Assembly (NCBI RefSeq): GCF_023740735.1
Contig: NZ_JAMRXH010000005.1
Location: 1 to 64,000 of the forward strand
Length of the DNA: 64,000 bases
Source of the DNA: Nocardia sp. CDC159
GTDB taxonomy: Bacteria; Actinomycetota; Actinomycetes; Mycobacteriales; Mycobacteriaceae
Reading direction: 5' to 3'
Made by a program: the position numbers and the translations under genes. Under the pieces are notes generated by a model, which worked only from the letters and a program-made list of their open reading frames with translations, was not told the origin of the DNA and searched no databases. Below are positions 14,001 through 23,184 of the stretch, one piece after another; position 1 is the stretch's first letter, and each line of letters starts with the position of its first letter.

Positions 14001-15860
14001 ATGAACATCTGGCAACAATGGGGACGGAAAGGAATGTGGTCCGTCGCAACACTGCTGGTGCTGTCGGTTCCGCTCGCCGCTGCCGCGCAGCACGCGCCGC
14101 AGGCGAAGGCGGGCGAAATCGAGCTCCCGGCAATCGAAATACCGTCGGTCGATCTCGGACAGCTCCCGCTGCCGCAGATCCAGACCCCCGATGTCGACAT
14201 CCCGCGATCTCCGGTGGTCCCGTCGATCGCGCTGCCGACCGACAGCCTCCCGCCCGCGGTCACCCAGGCGCTGCCCGGGCTGCTCGATCAGCTCGGGCAG
14301 CAGGCGGAGCGCATCCAGGGCCCATCACCGGCCGTGCCCGCACCGAATGCGGCGCTCGCGGCCCCGGCACCCGCGCCTGCGCCGGGCGATCAGGGTCCGA
14401 TAGGCGGGTCCGACTACGACGCCGCCCCGCCGCCCCAGCCCGCACCACACCGCGATTCGGGCGGATCGGATGCCGCCGCACCCCCGCCCGGGGGCCAGCC
14501 GAACGGCCAGGACGGCAGCACTTCTGAAGCAAATGGTCAGCAATCAGTTGGTCGGCCCTCCGGCAACGGACCCACCGACCGCGGCAACCAGCCGCAGACA
14601 ACCGGTCCGTCCCCCGGCGGCGACCAACCGCAGGCGGGTGCGCCGTCGAACGGCGGCGGTGGCCGCTCGCAGACGAGCGGCCCGTCGAACGGTGGTGACC
14701 GGCCGCAGAATGGCCCGTCGAACGGCGATCGGCCGCAGGCAAATGGCAATCAGCCTCGGACGAACGGCCCGTCCAGCGGCGCCGGCAACCAGCCGCGAAC
14801 CAGCGGCCCCGCCGACGACGGCAACCGGTCGCAGGGCACTTCGAACGAAGGCAACCAGCCCAAGGCCGACGAGCCGTCGAACGATCGTCCCCAAACAAGC
14901 GGTCCCGGCACGGAACAGGGCAACAAGCCCCAGGCCAGCGGCCCCGGCAACGCACGAGGCGGCAAGCCGCAGGGCAGCGGGCTCGGCAACGGCACTCGGC
15001 CGCAGGCAAGCGGCCGGTCGGACGGACAGCCGCAGGGCGACCGGCCGCAGGCGAGCGCACCGTCGGGTGGGCAGTCGACGACGAATCCGTTCACCGGCGA
15101 GGACCGGCCGCGGGCCGACGCGCCGAACGCGCCGCGTGCCGATCAGTCGCAGGCGAGCGTGTCGCCGTCCGAACCGGTGATCGATCGCGACCCCGGTCGG
15201 CAGTCGCTGGTCCAGCCCTCGGCGCCGGCCCAGCCGAATTTCATTGGCCCCCAGGTCGATCCGCTCCCAACGCCCGGCCCCCAGCCGAGCGCCGCGGAAC
15301 CGGTGATCGACCAGCCGAGCGGCCCGGCGCGGTTCGTGCCGAGTATCGAACCGCAGTCGCTGAGCAGCCTGGTCCCCACGATGGAAGGTGATTCCCTGCG
15401 CCTGCCCGAGCTGGACATGCCAGCCGTACATCTGCCCGAAATGCCATTGCGGGACATCGACATTCCGCCCATCGAGGTGCCCCCGATCGACCTGCCCATC
15501 CCGGACTTCTCGCCCACCGAGATCGTGGGTGCCGGAGTCGGCGCGGCTACCGGTGCCGTGATCGGTGCACCGCTCGGCGCCGCCGCCGGTGCGGTGGCCG
15601 GGGCCGTCGCGGGTCCGATCGTCGGCGCGGTCGCGGGCACCGTTTTCGGCGAGGGCGTCGGCGTCGAGGTCGGCCTGGAAACCGCGGGCATCTCGGTCGT
15701 CGCGGGCGCCCCGCTCGGCGCCATCACGGGCGCGGTCCTCGGCGAGCCCCTGGGCATCGCCGCGGGCGTCGTCGGCGGCGGTCTCGCGGGCGCAGCGGCG
15801 GGCGCCGCGCTCGGTGGCGCCGCCGGTGCCGCCCTGGGAAGTCTGGTGCCCATGCCCTGA
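14001..15860 (+). CDS. Secreted/surface repeat protein with glycine-zipper C-terminus
   Basis: 619 residues; no known family recognised. It opens with a signal-peptide-like segment (WSVATLLVLSVPLAAAAQHA). Residues 40-90 are rich in short hydrophobic/proline strings (ELPAIEIPSVDLGQLPLPQI). Residues 170-375 hold degenerate repeats built on (R/N)QPQ(T/A)-GPS-(N/G)GG units rich in Asn, Gln, Gly and Pro. Residues 475-505 return to the PP(I/V)E(V/L)P pattern, and residues 515-619 form an Ala/Gly-rich hydrophobic stretch with repeated GAxxGAxxG glycine-zipper spacing. The start follows AGGAGCAGGA. The layout suggests export with a membrane-inserting or oligomerising tail, perhaps a cell-envelope adhesin or filament. 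This is inference. Confidence 0.7.
   Translation: MNIWQQWGRKGMWSVATLLVLSVPLAAAAQHAPQAKAGEIELPAIEIPSVDLGQLPLPQIQTPDVDIPRSPVVPSIALPTDSLPPAVTQALPGLLDQLGQQAERIQGPSPAVPAPNAALAAPAPAPAPGDQGPIGGSDYDAAPPPQPAPHRDSGGSDAAAPPPGGQPNGQDGSTSEANGQQSVGRPSGNGPTDRGNQPQTTGPSPGGDQPQAGAPSNGGGGRSQTSGPSNGGDRPQNGPSNGDRPQANGNQPRTNGPSSGAGNQPRTSGPADDGNRSQGTSNEGNQPKADEPSNDRPQTSGPGTEQGNKPQASGPGNARGGKPQGSGLGNGTRPQASGRSDGQPQGDRPQASAPSGGQSTTNPFTGEDRPRADAPNAPRADQSQASVSPSEPVIDRDPGRQSLVQPSAPAQPNFIGPQVDPLPTPGPQPSAAEPVIDQPSGPARFVPSIEPQSLSSLVPTMEGDSLRLPELDMPAVHLPEMPLRDIDIPPIEVPPIDLPIPDFSPTEIVGAGVGAATGAVIGAPLGAAAGAVAGAVAGPIVGAVAGTVFGEGVGVEVGLETAGISVVAGAPLGAITGAVLGEPLGIAAGVVGGGLAGAAAGAALGGAAGAALGSLVPMP
14590..15060 (+). repeat. Degenerate in-frame repeats inside the surface protein
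   Basis: Imperfect repeats of about 27-36 bases encoding variants of QPQ(A/T)xGPSNGG, such as NQPQTTGPSPGG, DQPQAGAPSNGG, RPQNGPSNG and KPQASGPGNARGG. Unit length and wording vary, so the array has diverged and is probably not freshly slipping. Confidence 0.6.
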
Positions 15861-16522
15861 CAAATCACCCCGGCCATCCGGACTCGCATCGGTCGAGAGC
15901 GCGCCTCGACAGCGAGACCCGAACGGCCCCAACGACTACACCGAGACCAATCAAGAGGAGGAGTTCGACACCCCGTGCATCCCGATGCGCCCGAGCCTGA
16001 TCCAGGCGGCGTTCACCTCGGCCCGGTACGAACGGGAAGCTGACGATATCGGCCCGCTCGAACCGTCTCCTGCGGTAACCCACCGGTGGATCGAGGTCAG
16101 CGGTAAGGAGTCGCCCGGCCACCGGCCCCACCGCACCGAGGCTCACCAGCCCACCATCCCGCCCGACCTGGACTCGGCGGACGGCCACCGCCGGTCCAGG
16201 ACAGCGGGGAGGGGGCGACCCGGAATCGATGGGCGCCCAGCGACCGACCGCGTCGGGTTCTCGGACCCGTCCGGACCTGGCTGGACTCGATTCGGGTCGC
16301 CGCCCGCGGCGGCCGATCCGGATATCCGATCAACGGCCAGGCATCCACAGCCGCAAGCGAATCAGGCACACCCGCGGCCGGATAGTTCACCGGCCCGGCA
16401 ACGCAGATCACCTCTACCCCGAAGGGAGGCAATCCCGAACTCGACGATCATCCAACCGAATACCGCGCCAGCCGCGCCCCCAGCCCGCGGCGCGATCCAC
16501 CCACCGGCGCGACGCCCGATGA
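15861..16522 (+). other. Intergenic region without a supported gene
   Basis: 662 bases between the surface-protein gene and the convergent rarA gene. It is GC-rich and open in several frames on both strands, as expected by chance at this composition. No protein resembling a known family and no clear ribosome-binding site was found, apart from a GAGGAGG at 15957-15963 before a 22-codon frame that I do not call. Confidence 0.35.
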
Positions 16523-17869
16523 TCACTGCCCCCGAACGATCCGGCGCAGCTTCATCACCCGCGGCCCGACCTCGCGCTCGTATCCGTGATCGGTGGGACG
16601 GTAGTAATCGGTGCCCACCAGATCGTCGGGCGGATACTGCTGGGCGAGCACCCCATCCGGATGATCGTGGGGATATTTGTATCCCTGCGCATTGCCGAGC
16701 CGCGCGGCCCCCGCGTAATGCCCGTCGCGCAGATGCGGCGGTACAACACCCGCCCTGCCCTTGCCGATGTCGGCCAGTGCCGAACCGATCGCGGCCGCCA
16801 CGGCGCCGGACTTCGGGGCCGTGGCGATATGAATCGTGGCGTGCGTTAGGGCGAGTTGCGCCTCCGGCATGCCGACCAGCTGCACGACCTGGGCGGCGGC
16901 GACCGCGGTCTGCAGCGCGGTCGGGTCGGCCATGCCCACGTCCTCGCTGGCCTGAATCATCAATCGGCGCGCGATGAAGCGCGGATCCTCCCCGGCGCTG
17001 ATCATGCGCGCCAGATAGTGCAGCGCGGCATCGACGTCCGAGCCGCGCAGCGACTTGATGAACGCGCTGATCACGTCGTAGTGCTGATCCCCGGCGCGGT
17101 CGTAGCGCACGGCCGCCTTGTCCACGCTCGCCTCGACCAGATCGACATCGACCGTCCCGTCCAGCGACGATTCGGCCGAGGCCTCCAGCGCGGTCAGGGC
17201 CCGGCGGGCATCGCCGCCCGCGATCCGCACGATATGGTCCAAAGCCGCGTCGGTGACGGTGTATTCGCCGCCCAGCCCGCGCGGATCCTCGATCGCCCGG
17301 CGCAGCACGGCGCGAATATCCTTGTCCGACAGCGACTTCAGCTGCAACACCAGCGACCGCGACAGCAGCGGCGAGACCACCGAGAAGGACGGATTCTCCG
17401 TGGTCGCGCCGACCAGCAGCACCACCCGGTTCTCCACCGCCGCCAGCAGCGCGTCCTGCTGGGTCTTGGAGAACCGGTGCACCTCGTCGATGAACAGCAC
17501 GGTCTGCTCCCCCGACAGCAACCGCCGCCGCGCGACCTCGATGACCGCCCGCACCTCCTTCACCCCGGCCGACAGCGCCGACAGCGCCTCGAACCGGCGA
17601 CCGGTGGCATGCGAGATCAGCGAGGCCAGCGTCGTCTTCCCGGTGCCGGGCGGACCGAACAGCAGCACCGACGCCGCCCCGGAACCCTCGACCAGCCGCC
17701 GCAGCGGCGATCCGGGCCCGAGCAGATGCTGCTGCCCCACCACCTCGTCCAGATTCGCCGGACGCATCCGTACCGCCAGCGGCACGTGCTCACCCGCCCC
17801 GCGGAATTCGACCGCCCCTCCTCCCGTCACCGGCTCCGCCGTCGGCGCCTCGAACAACCCGTCGCTCAC
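16523..17869 (-). CDS. rarA: Replication-associated recombination protein A (AAA+ ATPase)
   Basis: 448 residues of the RarA/MgsA/WRNIP1 clamp-loader-like family, which acts at stalled replication forks. Walker A is [12 protein letters not shown], Walker B is [10 protein letters not shown], sensor 1 is [10 protein letters not shown], and the C-terminal oligomerisation domain contains [20 protein letters not shown] and [13 protein letters not shown]. The N-terminus MSDGLFEAP leads into [21 protein letters not shown]. The gene is the counterpart of Rv2559c and keeps its mycobacterial position between alaS and the Pro/Gly-rich membrane protein. Confidence 0.93.
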   Translation of the reverse strand: MSDGLFEAPTAEPVTGGGAVEFRGAGEHVPLAVRMRPANLDEVVGQQHLLGPGSPLRRLVEGSGAASVLLFGPPGTGKTTLASLISHATGRRFEALSALSAGVKEVRAVIEVARRRLLSGEQTVLFIDEVHRFSKTQQDALLAAVENRVVLLVGATTENPSFSVVSPLLSRSLVLQLKSLSDKDIRAVLRRAIEDPRGLGGEYTVTDAALDHIVRIAGGDARRALTALEASAESSLDGTVDVDLVEASVDKAAVRYDRAGDQHYDVISAFIKSLRGSDVDAALHYLARMISAGEDPRFIARRLMIQASEDVGMADPTALQTAVAAAQVVQLVGMPEAQLALTHATIHIATAPKSGAVAAAIGSALADIGKGRAGVVPPHLRDGHYAGAARLGNAQGYKYPHDHPDGVLAQQYPPDDLVGTDYYRPTDHGYEREVGPRVMKLRRIVRGQ

Positions 17870-17904
17870 GCTCCCGACGGTACAGCCCGGCTCCGACAGG
17901 TCGG

Positions 17905-18993
17905 CTACACCGGGCGCGCCTCGAGGATGTCGTCCATGCTGGCGGTCGGGACGTGGCGCAGCAGTTCGAAGCCACCGGCCGCGAGCAGCTCCCGGAATTC
18001 CGCCTCGGTGCGTTCCCGGCCACCCGCGGTCAGCAGCATCTCCAGGTCCAGCAGATTGCCGAAATGACGCCGGGTGTCCCGCGGCAGCACGAATTCGATC
18101 ACCAACAGCCGGGCGGAGTCGGCCATCGCCTTGCGCACGGTGCTCAGGATCCGCACGGCCTGTTCGTCGGGCCAGTCGTGCACGATGTGTTTGAGCAGGT
18201 AGGCGTCCCCGCCCCGGGGCACCTCGACGAAGAACGACCCGCCCACCACCGCGCAGCGATCGGTCAGGCCGCGCTCGGCCAGCAGCCGCGGCACCGCCGC
18301 CACGACGTCGGGCGTATCGAACAGCACCCCCTTCGCTCCCGGCGTTCGCCGCAAGATGTCGGCCAGCAGCCGCCCGTGCCCACCGGCGATATCCACGATC
18401 GTGCCGAAGGCCGAGAAATCGTAGGCCGCCAGGGTCGATGCCAGCGTCGTCTCCGAAACCCCGGTCATCGCCGCATCGAACAGCTCACCGAACTCCCGAT
18501 CCCGCTGGAGGTAGTCGAAGAACGGCATCCCGTACACCCGCAGCGCCGCCGGTTCACCGGTCCGGACGGAGTTGGCGAGCTCCGCCCATAGCGCACCCTG
18601 CCGCCGATCGCCGATGAAACGCAACAGGTGGCGCACGGACACCGCCGCATCGCCGCGCAGCGGCTGGGCCAGCGAGTTGAGCGCGTAGACATCACCGCGG
18701 CAGCTGAAGATCCACTCGGCGAGCAGCGGCCGCAGCAGTCGCCGCAGCGTCTCCGGGCGGGCCCCGACCCGCTCGGCCAACTCCTCGAGCGGCAACGGTC
18801 CCGCGGCCAGGGCGTCGGCGACCCCGAGTTCGGCTGTGGCGCAGAGGGTCTGGGCCAGGAAGCCGCCCTGTGCGATGTCCATGAGTGCGATCGAGGGCGG
18901 GACCGTCCGACGATGCACGCCGGTCAGCACGCCGCGAAAGCGGTCGACCAGACGCAGCAGCGGAAGCGGCGGAACGAATCGGCGAGCTGACAT
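17905..18993 (-). CDS. SAM-dependent O-methyltransferase, second copy
   Basis: 362 residues, same two-domain family as the gene at 5.5 kb. The dimerisation domain has [20 protein letters not shown] and [14 protein letters not shown]. The Rossmann domain has [18 protein letters not shown] as the SAM motif and [19 protein letters not shown] with the catalytic-region His/Asp. The ATG at 18993 follows GGGGGGAGCC. It overlaps no neighbour; the remnant of another methyltransferase lies about 230 bp upstream on the opposite strand. The acceptor is unknown. Confidence 0.85.
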   Translation of the reverse strand: MSARRFVPPLPLLRLVDRFRGVLTGVHRRTVPPSIALMDIAQGGFLAQTLCATAELGVADALAAGPLPLEELAERVGARPETLRRLLRPLLAEWIFSCRGDVYALNSLAQPLRGDAAVSVRHLLRFIGDRRQGALWAELANSVRTGEPAALRVYGMPFFDYLQRDREFGELFDAAMTGVSETTLASTLAAYDFSAFGTIVDIAGGHGRLLADILRRTPGAKGVLFDTPDVVAAVPRLLAERGLTDRCAVVGGSFFVEVPRGGDAYLLKHIVHDWPDEQAVRILSTVRKAMADSARLLVIEFVLPRDTRRHFGNLLDLEMLLTAGGRERTEAEFRELLAAGGFELLRHVPTASMDDILEARPV

Positions 18994-19228
18994 GGCTCCC
19001 CCCTCGATGGCATCCGATCCATCAACAGGACGTTCGTCCAGTGTGCCCCCGCTCACCCCGCCACCACGGCCGAATTGTCCGAATGCCGTTGCGCCCCCTA
19101 CGACTTCTACAACGCACTGCCGCCCGCCCACCGCCGGCCCGAACCAACCCGGCGAATCGACGAGCGGCGGCTGGCCGGGCCACGCGCGCCACCGCGGACG
19201 ATCCCGGACTGGAAAATCTTCCACAGGG

Positions 19229-19497
19229 GACCGAGCGTTCGATGACCTGCTGGCCGAGCCCGCCGGCGCGCGGCAGGCGGGCCTGCGCATCGTCGATCTG
19301 CGCGCCGAACGACTGCGGATGGCGTTCGTCGATACGGCGCGGTCGTCTACTCCCCGCGCGAGGTGATCTGGATGGTCCGGGGGTTCACCGTCGAGACGTA
19401 CCGCGACCGGCTGCGCGAACTGCACGACCACATCCGGGCGCACGGCCCGTTCGTCGCGCACTCTGCCCGCACCCGCATCGAGGCCGAGAAGCCCTGA
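19229..19497 (+). pseudogene. Decayed C-terminal end of a class I SAM methyltransferase
   Basis: Two frames joined by a one-base shift near 19335-19345 read like the C-terminus of an actinobacterial class I methyltransferase. Frame one gives FDDLLAEPAGARQAGLRIVDL and ends in MAFVDT; the next frame gives AVVYSPREVIWMVRGFTVET, then YRDRLRELHDHIRAHGPFVA and ends IEAEKP with TGA at 19495-19497. No SAM-binding domain is visible upstream in any frame, so the gene has lost its 5' part and also carries a frameshift. Recognition rests on the remembered family C-terminus. Confidence 0.55.
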
Positions 19498-19506
19498 GCG
19501 CCAGGG

Positions 19507-20676
19507 CTATTCCTCCCAGCACTCCTCGAGCGTCGCCGATACGTGCTCGGCGAAATCACCCAGCGAATCGTCACCGGTGCAGCGCGCGTCCTCGGCGAGG
19601 GCGGCCCACCGGTTGATCAGCGCGGCCGACCGCGGCACCGACAGGCCATGCTCGCGGGCGGCGGCGATGCGGGTGTGGTCGACGGGCAGGAACCAGTAGG
19701 TGGTCAGCCACACCCAGATCAGGCGTGCCTCGAGAATGCGCTCGGCCAGCAGCGCGTCGTCGGCCAGCGCGGGCCACACACCCACGACCTCCGACCGCCA
19801 CGCCTCGACCATCTGCCGGGCCCGCTCGCGCGACAACTCGAAATCGCACAGGCAACCCGGGAAGGAGACCAGGGCGTAGGCGATATCGAGGGTCGCGTCG
19901 CGGAATCCGCCCCACTCGTAGTCCAGGAACCGCGCGCCCTCGTCATTGAGAATCACATTGTCCGGGCATAGATCCGACGGGCTGAACGCGCGGAAGCGAC
20001 CCGCCGAGAACAGCCGGTTGCCGCGCACGATCCGCTCGGCGATCTCGCCGGGCACCTCGATTCCCAACTCGCGCAACAGCAGTCCGGGCACCTCGTTGAT
20101 CGCCGACTCCGCCTGCTGGCCGATGCCGTCGATACGATGTGATACGTCGACGCGCCGGAGCAGCGCCACGAAATCGGCCTCGCGCCCCACGGTGGCGGCG
20201 TGCATGCGCCCGAGCGCCTGCGCGAACGCCATCAGCGCGTTGCGGCTGGCCGGTTCGGCGCCGATCTGCAGCACCGAGGTGAGTGACGTGTTCTCACCCA
20301 GGTCACTGAGGATCAGCAACCGCTCCGGCAGGTTGTGGGCGAGCAGGTAGGCGCCGGGGCGGTGTCGGCTCGACAGTGCGGTGGTGAATTGGTAGGACAC
20401 CGCCTCCCGGAGAAAGGCCGAATCGATACTGGCCACCCCTGGTGCCAGGCCGCCGATCCGGCGATCCTGCGCGGCACCACGGACCTGCTTGATGATCAAG
20501 GTCCGAGGAAGTGAAAAGGCGTTCTCCGCAACACGCACGCGTAATACCGTCGTCCTGCCACTGCCGCTGAGTTCCATCGGATCGCTCAGCTTTACCGGAG
20601 CACCCATTCGCTTTGTGAGCAACTGTTGTGCCGCGGACACGACTTCGGCGGCGCGTTCGGCCAATAGTGCGGTCAT
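19507..20676 (-). CDS. APH/choline-kinase-like phosphotransferase
   Basis: 389 residues with the aminoglycoside phosphotransferase fold. The N-lobe has VLRVRVAENAFSLPRTLIIKQ, where the lysine is the likely ATP anchor. The catalytic loop reads FSPSDLCPDNVILND in place of the usual HGDLHPGN, and FLDYEWGGFRDATLDIAYAL supplies the DFG-like metal-binding Asp and following motif. The Asp and Asn of the loop are kept, but the first His is replaced by Ser. Substrate unknown; such chromosomal proteins often phosphorylate small alcohols or sugars rather than antibiotics. Confidence 0.75.
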   Translation of the reverse strand: MTALLAERAAEVVSAAQQLLTKRMGAPVKLSDPMELSGSGRTTVLRVRVAENAFSLPRTLIIKQVRGAAQDRRIGGLAPGVASIDSAFLREAVSYQFTTALSSRHRPGAYLLAHNLPERLLILSDLGENTSLTSVLQIGAEPASRNALMAFAQALGRMHAATVGREADFVALLRRVDVSHRIDGIGQQAESAINEVPGLLLRELGIEVPGEIAERIVRGNRLFSAGRFRAFSPSDLCPDNVILNDEGARFLDYEWGGFRDATLDIAYALVSFPGCLCDFELSRERARQMVEAWRSEVVGVWPALADDALLAERILEARLIWVWLTTYWFLPVDHTRIAAAREHGLSVPRSAALINRWAALAEDARCTGDDSLGDFAEHVSATLEECWEE

Positions 20677-20928
20677 CGGATCCCAAGTTACTCGCTTCAG
20701 GTCACTTTCAGCGAGCGGTTACGCAACCTTTGGCGCGTCGCTCGGCGTGTCTTTGTGAAGGGTTCGCTACCGCGCATGATGCTCGACGCGTATCACGAAC
20801 TCTCCAGCCCGCGGTGTAGTGCGGACACCGGGATGCCGGTTGCTTGACACAACCTGGCCGGTCCGGTTGTCTCATCGTCAACTGCTCTGCGCCACACCGC
20901 AACCCAGGCGATTCGAAAGGTCCCCACG

Positions 20929-22071
20929 ATGGCCGACACGCCGAAGCCCGCTCCTGGCGACACGCCTGCGGAGGGCGGTGACGAGCGGTACACGGCGCGT
21001 CCGGGACAGCATCAGGATCCGGCGCCGACCGAACCGACCGGCGGTTCGACCGAGGCGCACGGCCGCCACCAGATGCCGGGCGCCGCCGGATATCCGCAGT
21101 TCGAGGGTCCGGGCGCGGCGCAGTACGGCAGCGAACCGGTCGAACCGCCGCCGCCGGTGGCCGGGGCCGCTGCCCCGCCGCCGCCACCGCCCGTGTCGGG
21201 TGCGCGGCCGACGCCCGGGCAGCCACCCTACGAGCCGTCCGGTTTCGGCCAGCCTTCCTACGGGCAGCCCGGCTACGGTCAACCGGCCTCCGCACCGTCC
21301 GGCTATGGTCAACCGCCCTACGAACAGCAGTCGTATGGTCAGCCGACCTATGAACAGCAGCCCTACGGTCAGTCGACTTACGGACCGACAGGTTCCTTTC
21401 CCCCGCCGTCCGGCGCGCCCGGCTACGGCCAGCCCTACGGCTACGCCGCGGCGCCCGCCACCCTCAGCATCGGCCGCGCCCTCGGCTACGGCTGGGACCG
21501 ATTCCGCGCCAATCCGATTCCGTGGGTCGCCATCACGCTGGTCGGCTTCATCGCCTATCTGGCGGTGACGCTCGTGATCCGCATCGGCGAGGTCGACTCG
21601 ATCGTGCCGCTGCTGTTGATCTTCCTCGTGGTGTCGGTGGTGGTGTGGCTGCTCCAGGCGGCCATGATTCGCGGCGCGCTCTACGAGACCGACGGCACAC
21701 CGCCGGATTTCCAGGGCTTCTTCGGCTTCGTGAACGCGGGCAACGTGCTGATCACCGCGCTCATCGTCTTCCTCGCCGCCTGGGTGGCCGCGCTGTTCCT
21801 GCTGGTGCCCGCGCTGATCGTCGGATATCTGTGCATGTTCTCGCTGCACTTCGTGATCGATCAGGATCAGAATCCGTTCACCGCCATCAAATCCAGTGTG
21901 CGCCTGGTGATCTCGAACTTCGCGCCGACGCTGCTGCTGGCGTTGGCGATCGTGGTGATGACGTTCGTCGCCCTGCTGCTCTGCGGAATCGGCCTGCTGG
22001 TGGTGGCGCCGGTGTCGGCCATCGCGCTCACCTACAGCTACCGCTTCCTCACCGGCGGCCTCCTCGCCTGA
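20929..22071 (+). CDS. Proline- and glycine-rich membrane protein (Rv2560-like)
   Basis: 380 residues. Residues 1-175 are cytoplasmic low-complexity sequence with a Pro/Gln/Tyr-rich repeat zone (YGQP, YEQQ and SYGQP units, about 105-165). Residues 185-380 contain five to six membrane segments (WVAITLVGFIAYLAVTLVI, LLLIFLVVSVVVWLLQAAM and others). Layout and position next to rarA match the mycobacterial Rv2560 protein. A GAAAGG ribosome-binding site precedes ATG 20929. Function unknown; the disordered repeat may recruit cytoplasmic partners to the membrane. Confidence 0.8.
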   Translation: MADTPKPAPGDTPAEGGDERYTARPGQHQDPAPTEPTGGSTEAHGRHQMPGAAGYPQFEGPGAAQYGSEPVEPPPPVAGAAAPPPPPPVSGARPTPGQPPYEPSGFGQPSYGQPGYGQPASAPSGYGQPPYEQQSYGQPTYEQQPYGQSTYGPTGSFPPPSGAPGYGQPYGYAAAPATLSIGRALGYGWDRFRANPIPWVAITLVGFIAYLAVTLVIRIGEVDSIVPLLLIFLVVSVVVWLLQAAMIRGALYETDGTPPDFQGFFGFVNAGNVLITALIVFLAAWVAALFLLVPALIVGYLCMFSLHFVIDQDQNPFTAIKSSVRLVISNFAPTLLLALAIVVMTFVALLLCGIGLLVVAPVSAIALTYSYRFLTGGLLA

Positions 22072-22074
22072 GCC

Positions 22075-23031
22075 TCACCGGCGCCGGGTGAGCCACCGCC
22101 ACAGCCGATCCAGCGGCCCGGCCTCGCGGCCGTGACCGGGTCGCAGTTGCAGCACGATCACCCCGGCCGCGACGATGCCGATCATGTTCACCCCGAGCTG
22201 CCCGGCCGACATGAACGCCTTGTTCCATTCGCCGAGCGTCGCCGCCACCGCGGCGTATCCGGCGGCGGGGATCGTGGTCACCGAGATGAATACGCCGACC
22301 AGCGCCGAGGATTTCGAGGTCACCAGCGACAGCATTCCGGCCGCCCCGGCCAGCAGCGCGACCACCAACGAGAACGGTCCCACCTCGTAGATGAAGTCGA
22401 CATTGTGGCTGTCGTTGATTCCTGCCGCGGTGATCCAGCCGACGCGCTCCCAGATCAGCGACGCCAGCGCGGCGATCCCCATCGCCACCGGGAATCCGAC
22501 CAGCAGCGCCAGCGCCGACTGCCGGGCGAGCCGGAAATCCCTGCGCACCAACGACACCGCGATCGCCGCCAGCGGACCGAATTCCGGCCCCACCACCATC
22601 GCGCCGACCACCGTCACCGGCGAGTCGGTGGCCACGCCGACCACCGCGAGCAGGCAGGCGAGGGTGATGAATGCCAGGAATGTCGGATTGAGCGTGGACT
22701 CCTCATGGGTCTGCGCGAGTAGTTCCTCCCAGACGACCGCATCGGCCGGATCGCCGGGCGCCGCCTCCACGGCCCGGTCGGCGGCCTGTGACAGGGAGGT
22801 CTCGACCGGATCGAGAATGATGCCGCCCGCCTCGGGAATGCGGAGCCCGGTCAAGGCGTCGAGCACCTGGTTCGCCGCCTCCCGCGCCACGTAGACCTCG
22901 ATGACATCGCCACCCGGCTCGATCGACGCCCCGCGCTGCACGGTGATGAGCGTCGCGCCCGGTTCGCCGCGCAATACGCCCAGGGCGGCCTCGGTCGTCT
23001 CCGACGGACAGATCACACGAACGTGCAGCAC
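22075..23031 (-). CDS. DUF389 family membrane protein
   Basis: About 318 residues from GTG 23031, which follows AAGGGGAT; an in-frame upstream start at 23064 is possible but lacks that site. The N-terminal 90 residues form a soluble alpha/beta domain (VRVICPSETTEAALGVLR). Six membrane helices follow, with the conserved DUF389 core VVGAMVVGPEFGPLAAIAVSL and LVTSKSSALVGVFISVTTIP. The family is widespread in actinobacteria and has no agreed function. The stop lies 4 bp from that of the convergent membrane protein, and a short CTCACC/GGTGAG hairpin spans the junction. Confidence 0.85.
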   Translation of the reverse strand: MLHVRVICPSETTEAALGVLRGEPGATLITVQRGASIEPGGDVIEVYVAREAANQVLDALTGLRIPEAGGIILDPVETSLSQAADRAVEAAPGDPADAVVWEELLAQTHEESTLNPTFLAFITLACLLAVVGVATDSPVTVVGAMVVGPEFGPLAAIAVSLVRRDFRLARQSALALLVGFPVAMGIAALASLIWERVGWITAAGINDSHNVDFIYEVGPFSLVVALLAGAAGMLSLVTSKSSALVGVFISVTTIPAAGYAAVAATLGEWNKAFMSAGQLGVNMIGIVAAGVIVLQLRPGHGREAGPLDRLWRWLTRRR

Positions 23032-23145
23032 CGTATCCCCTTGTCTGTGAGCCTTTTCGCGCACGACGGCACCGGCCGACGCCGCCGCTGGAGCTTATCC
23101 GGCTCGGGGGCCGATCAGGGGAAGCACTCCGAGTCGCCGTCGAGC

Positions 23146-23174
23146 GCACCGCGACATCGGCGATGCCGCGGTGC
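23146..23174 (-). terminator. Hairpin terminator after aspS
   Basis: Inverted repeat GCACCGCGACATC (23146-23158) and GATGCCGCGGTGC (23162-23174) with a three-base loop and one mismatch, starting 10 bp after the aspS stop. No T-tract. Confidence 0.6.
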
Positions 23175-23184
23175 GAGCTCGCGG

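Noticed and set aside
14590..15060. CRISPR array in the repeat zone
   Set aside because: Repeats are in frame, imperfect and without conserved spacers; they encode protein repeats.
15975..16043. 22-codon frame after a GAGGAGG sequence
   Set aside because: The spacing to the GTG is too long and the peptide has no features.
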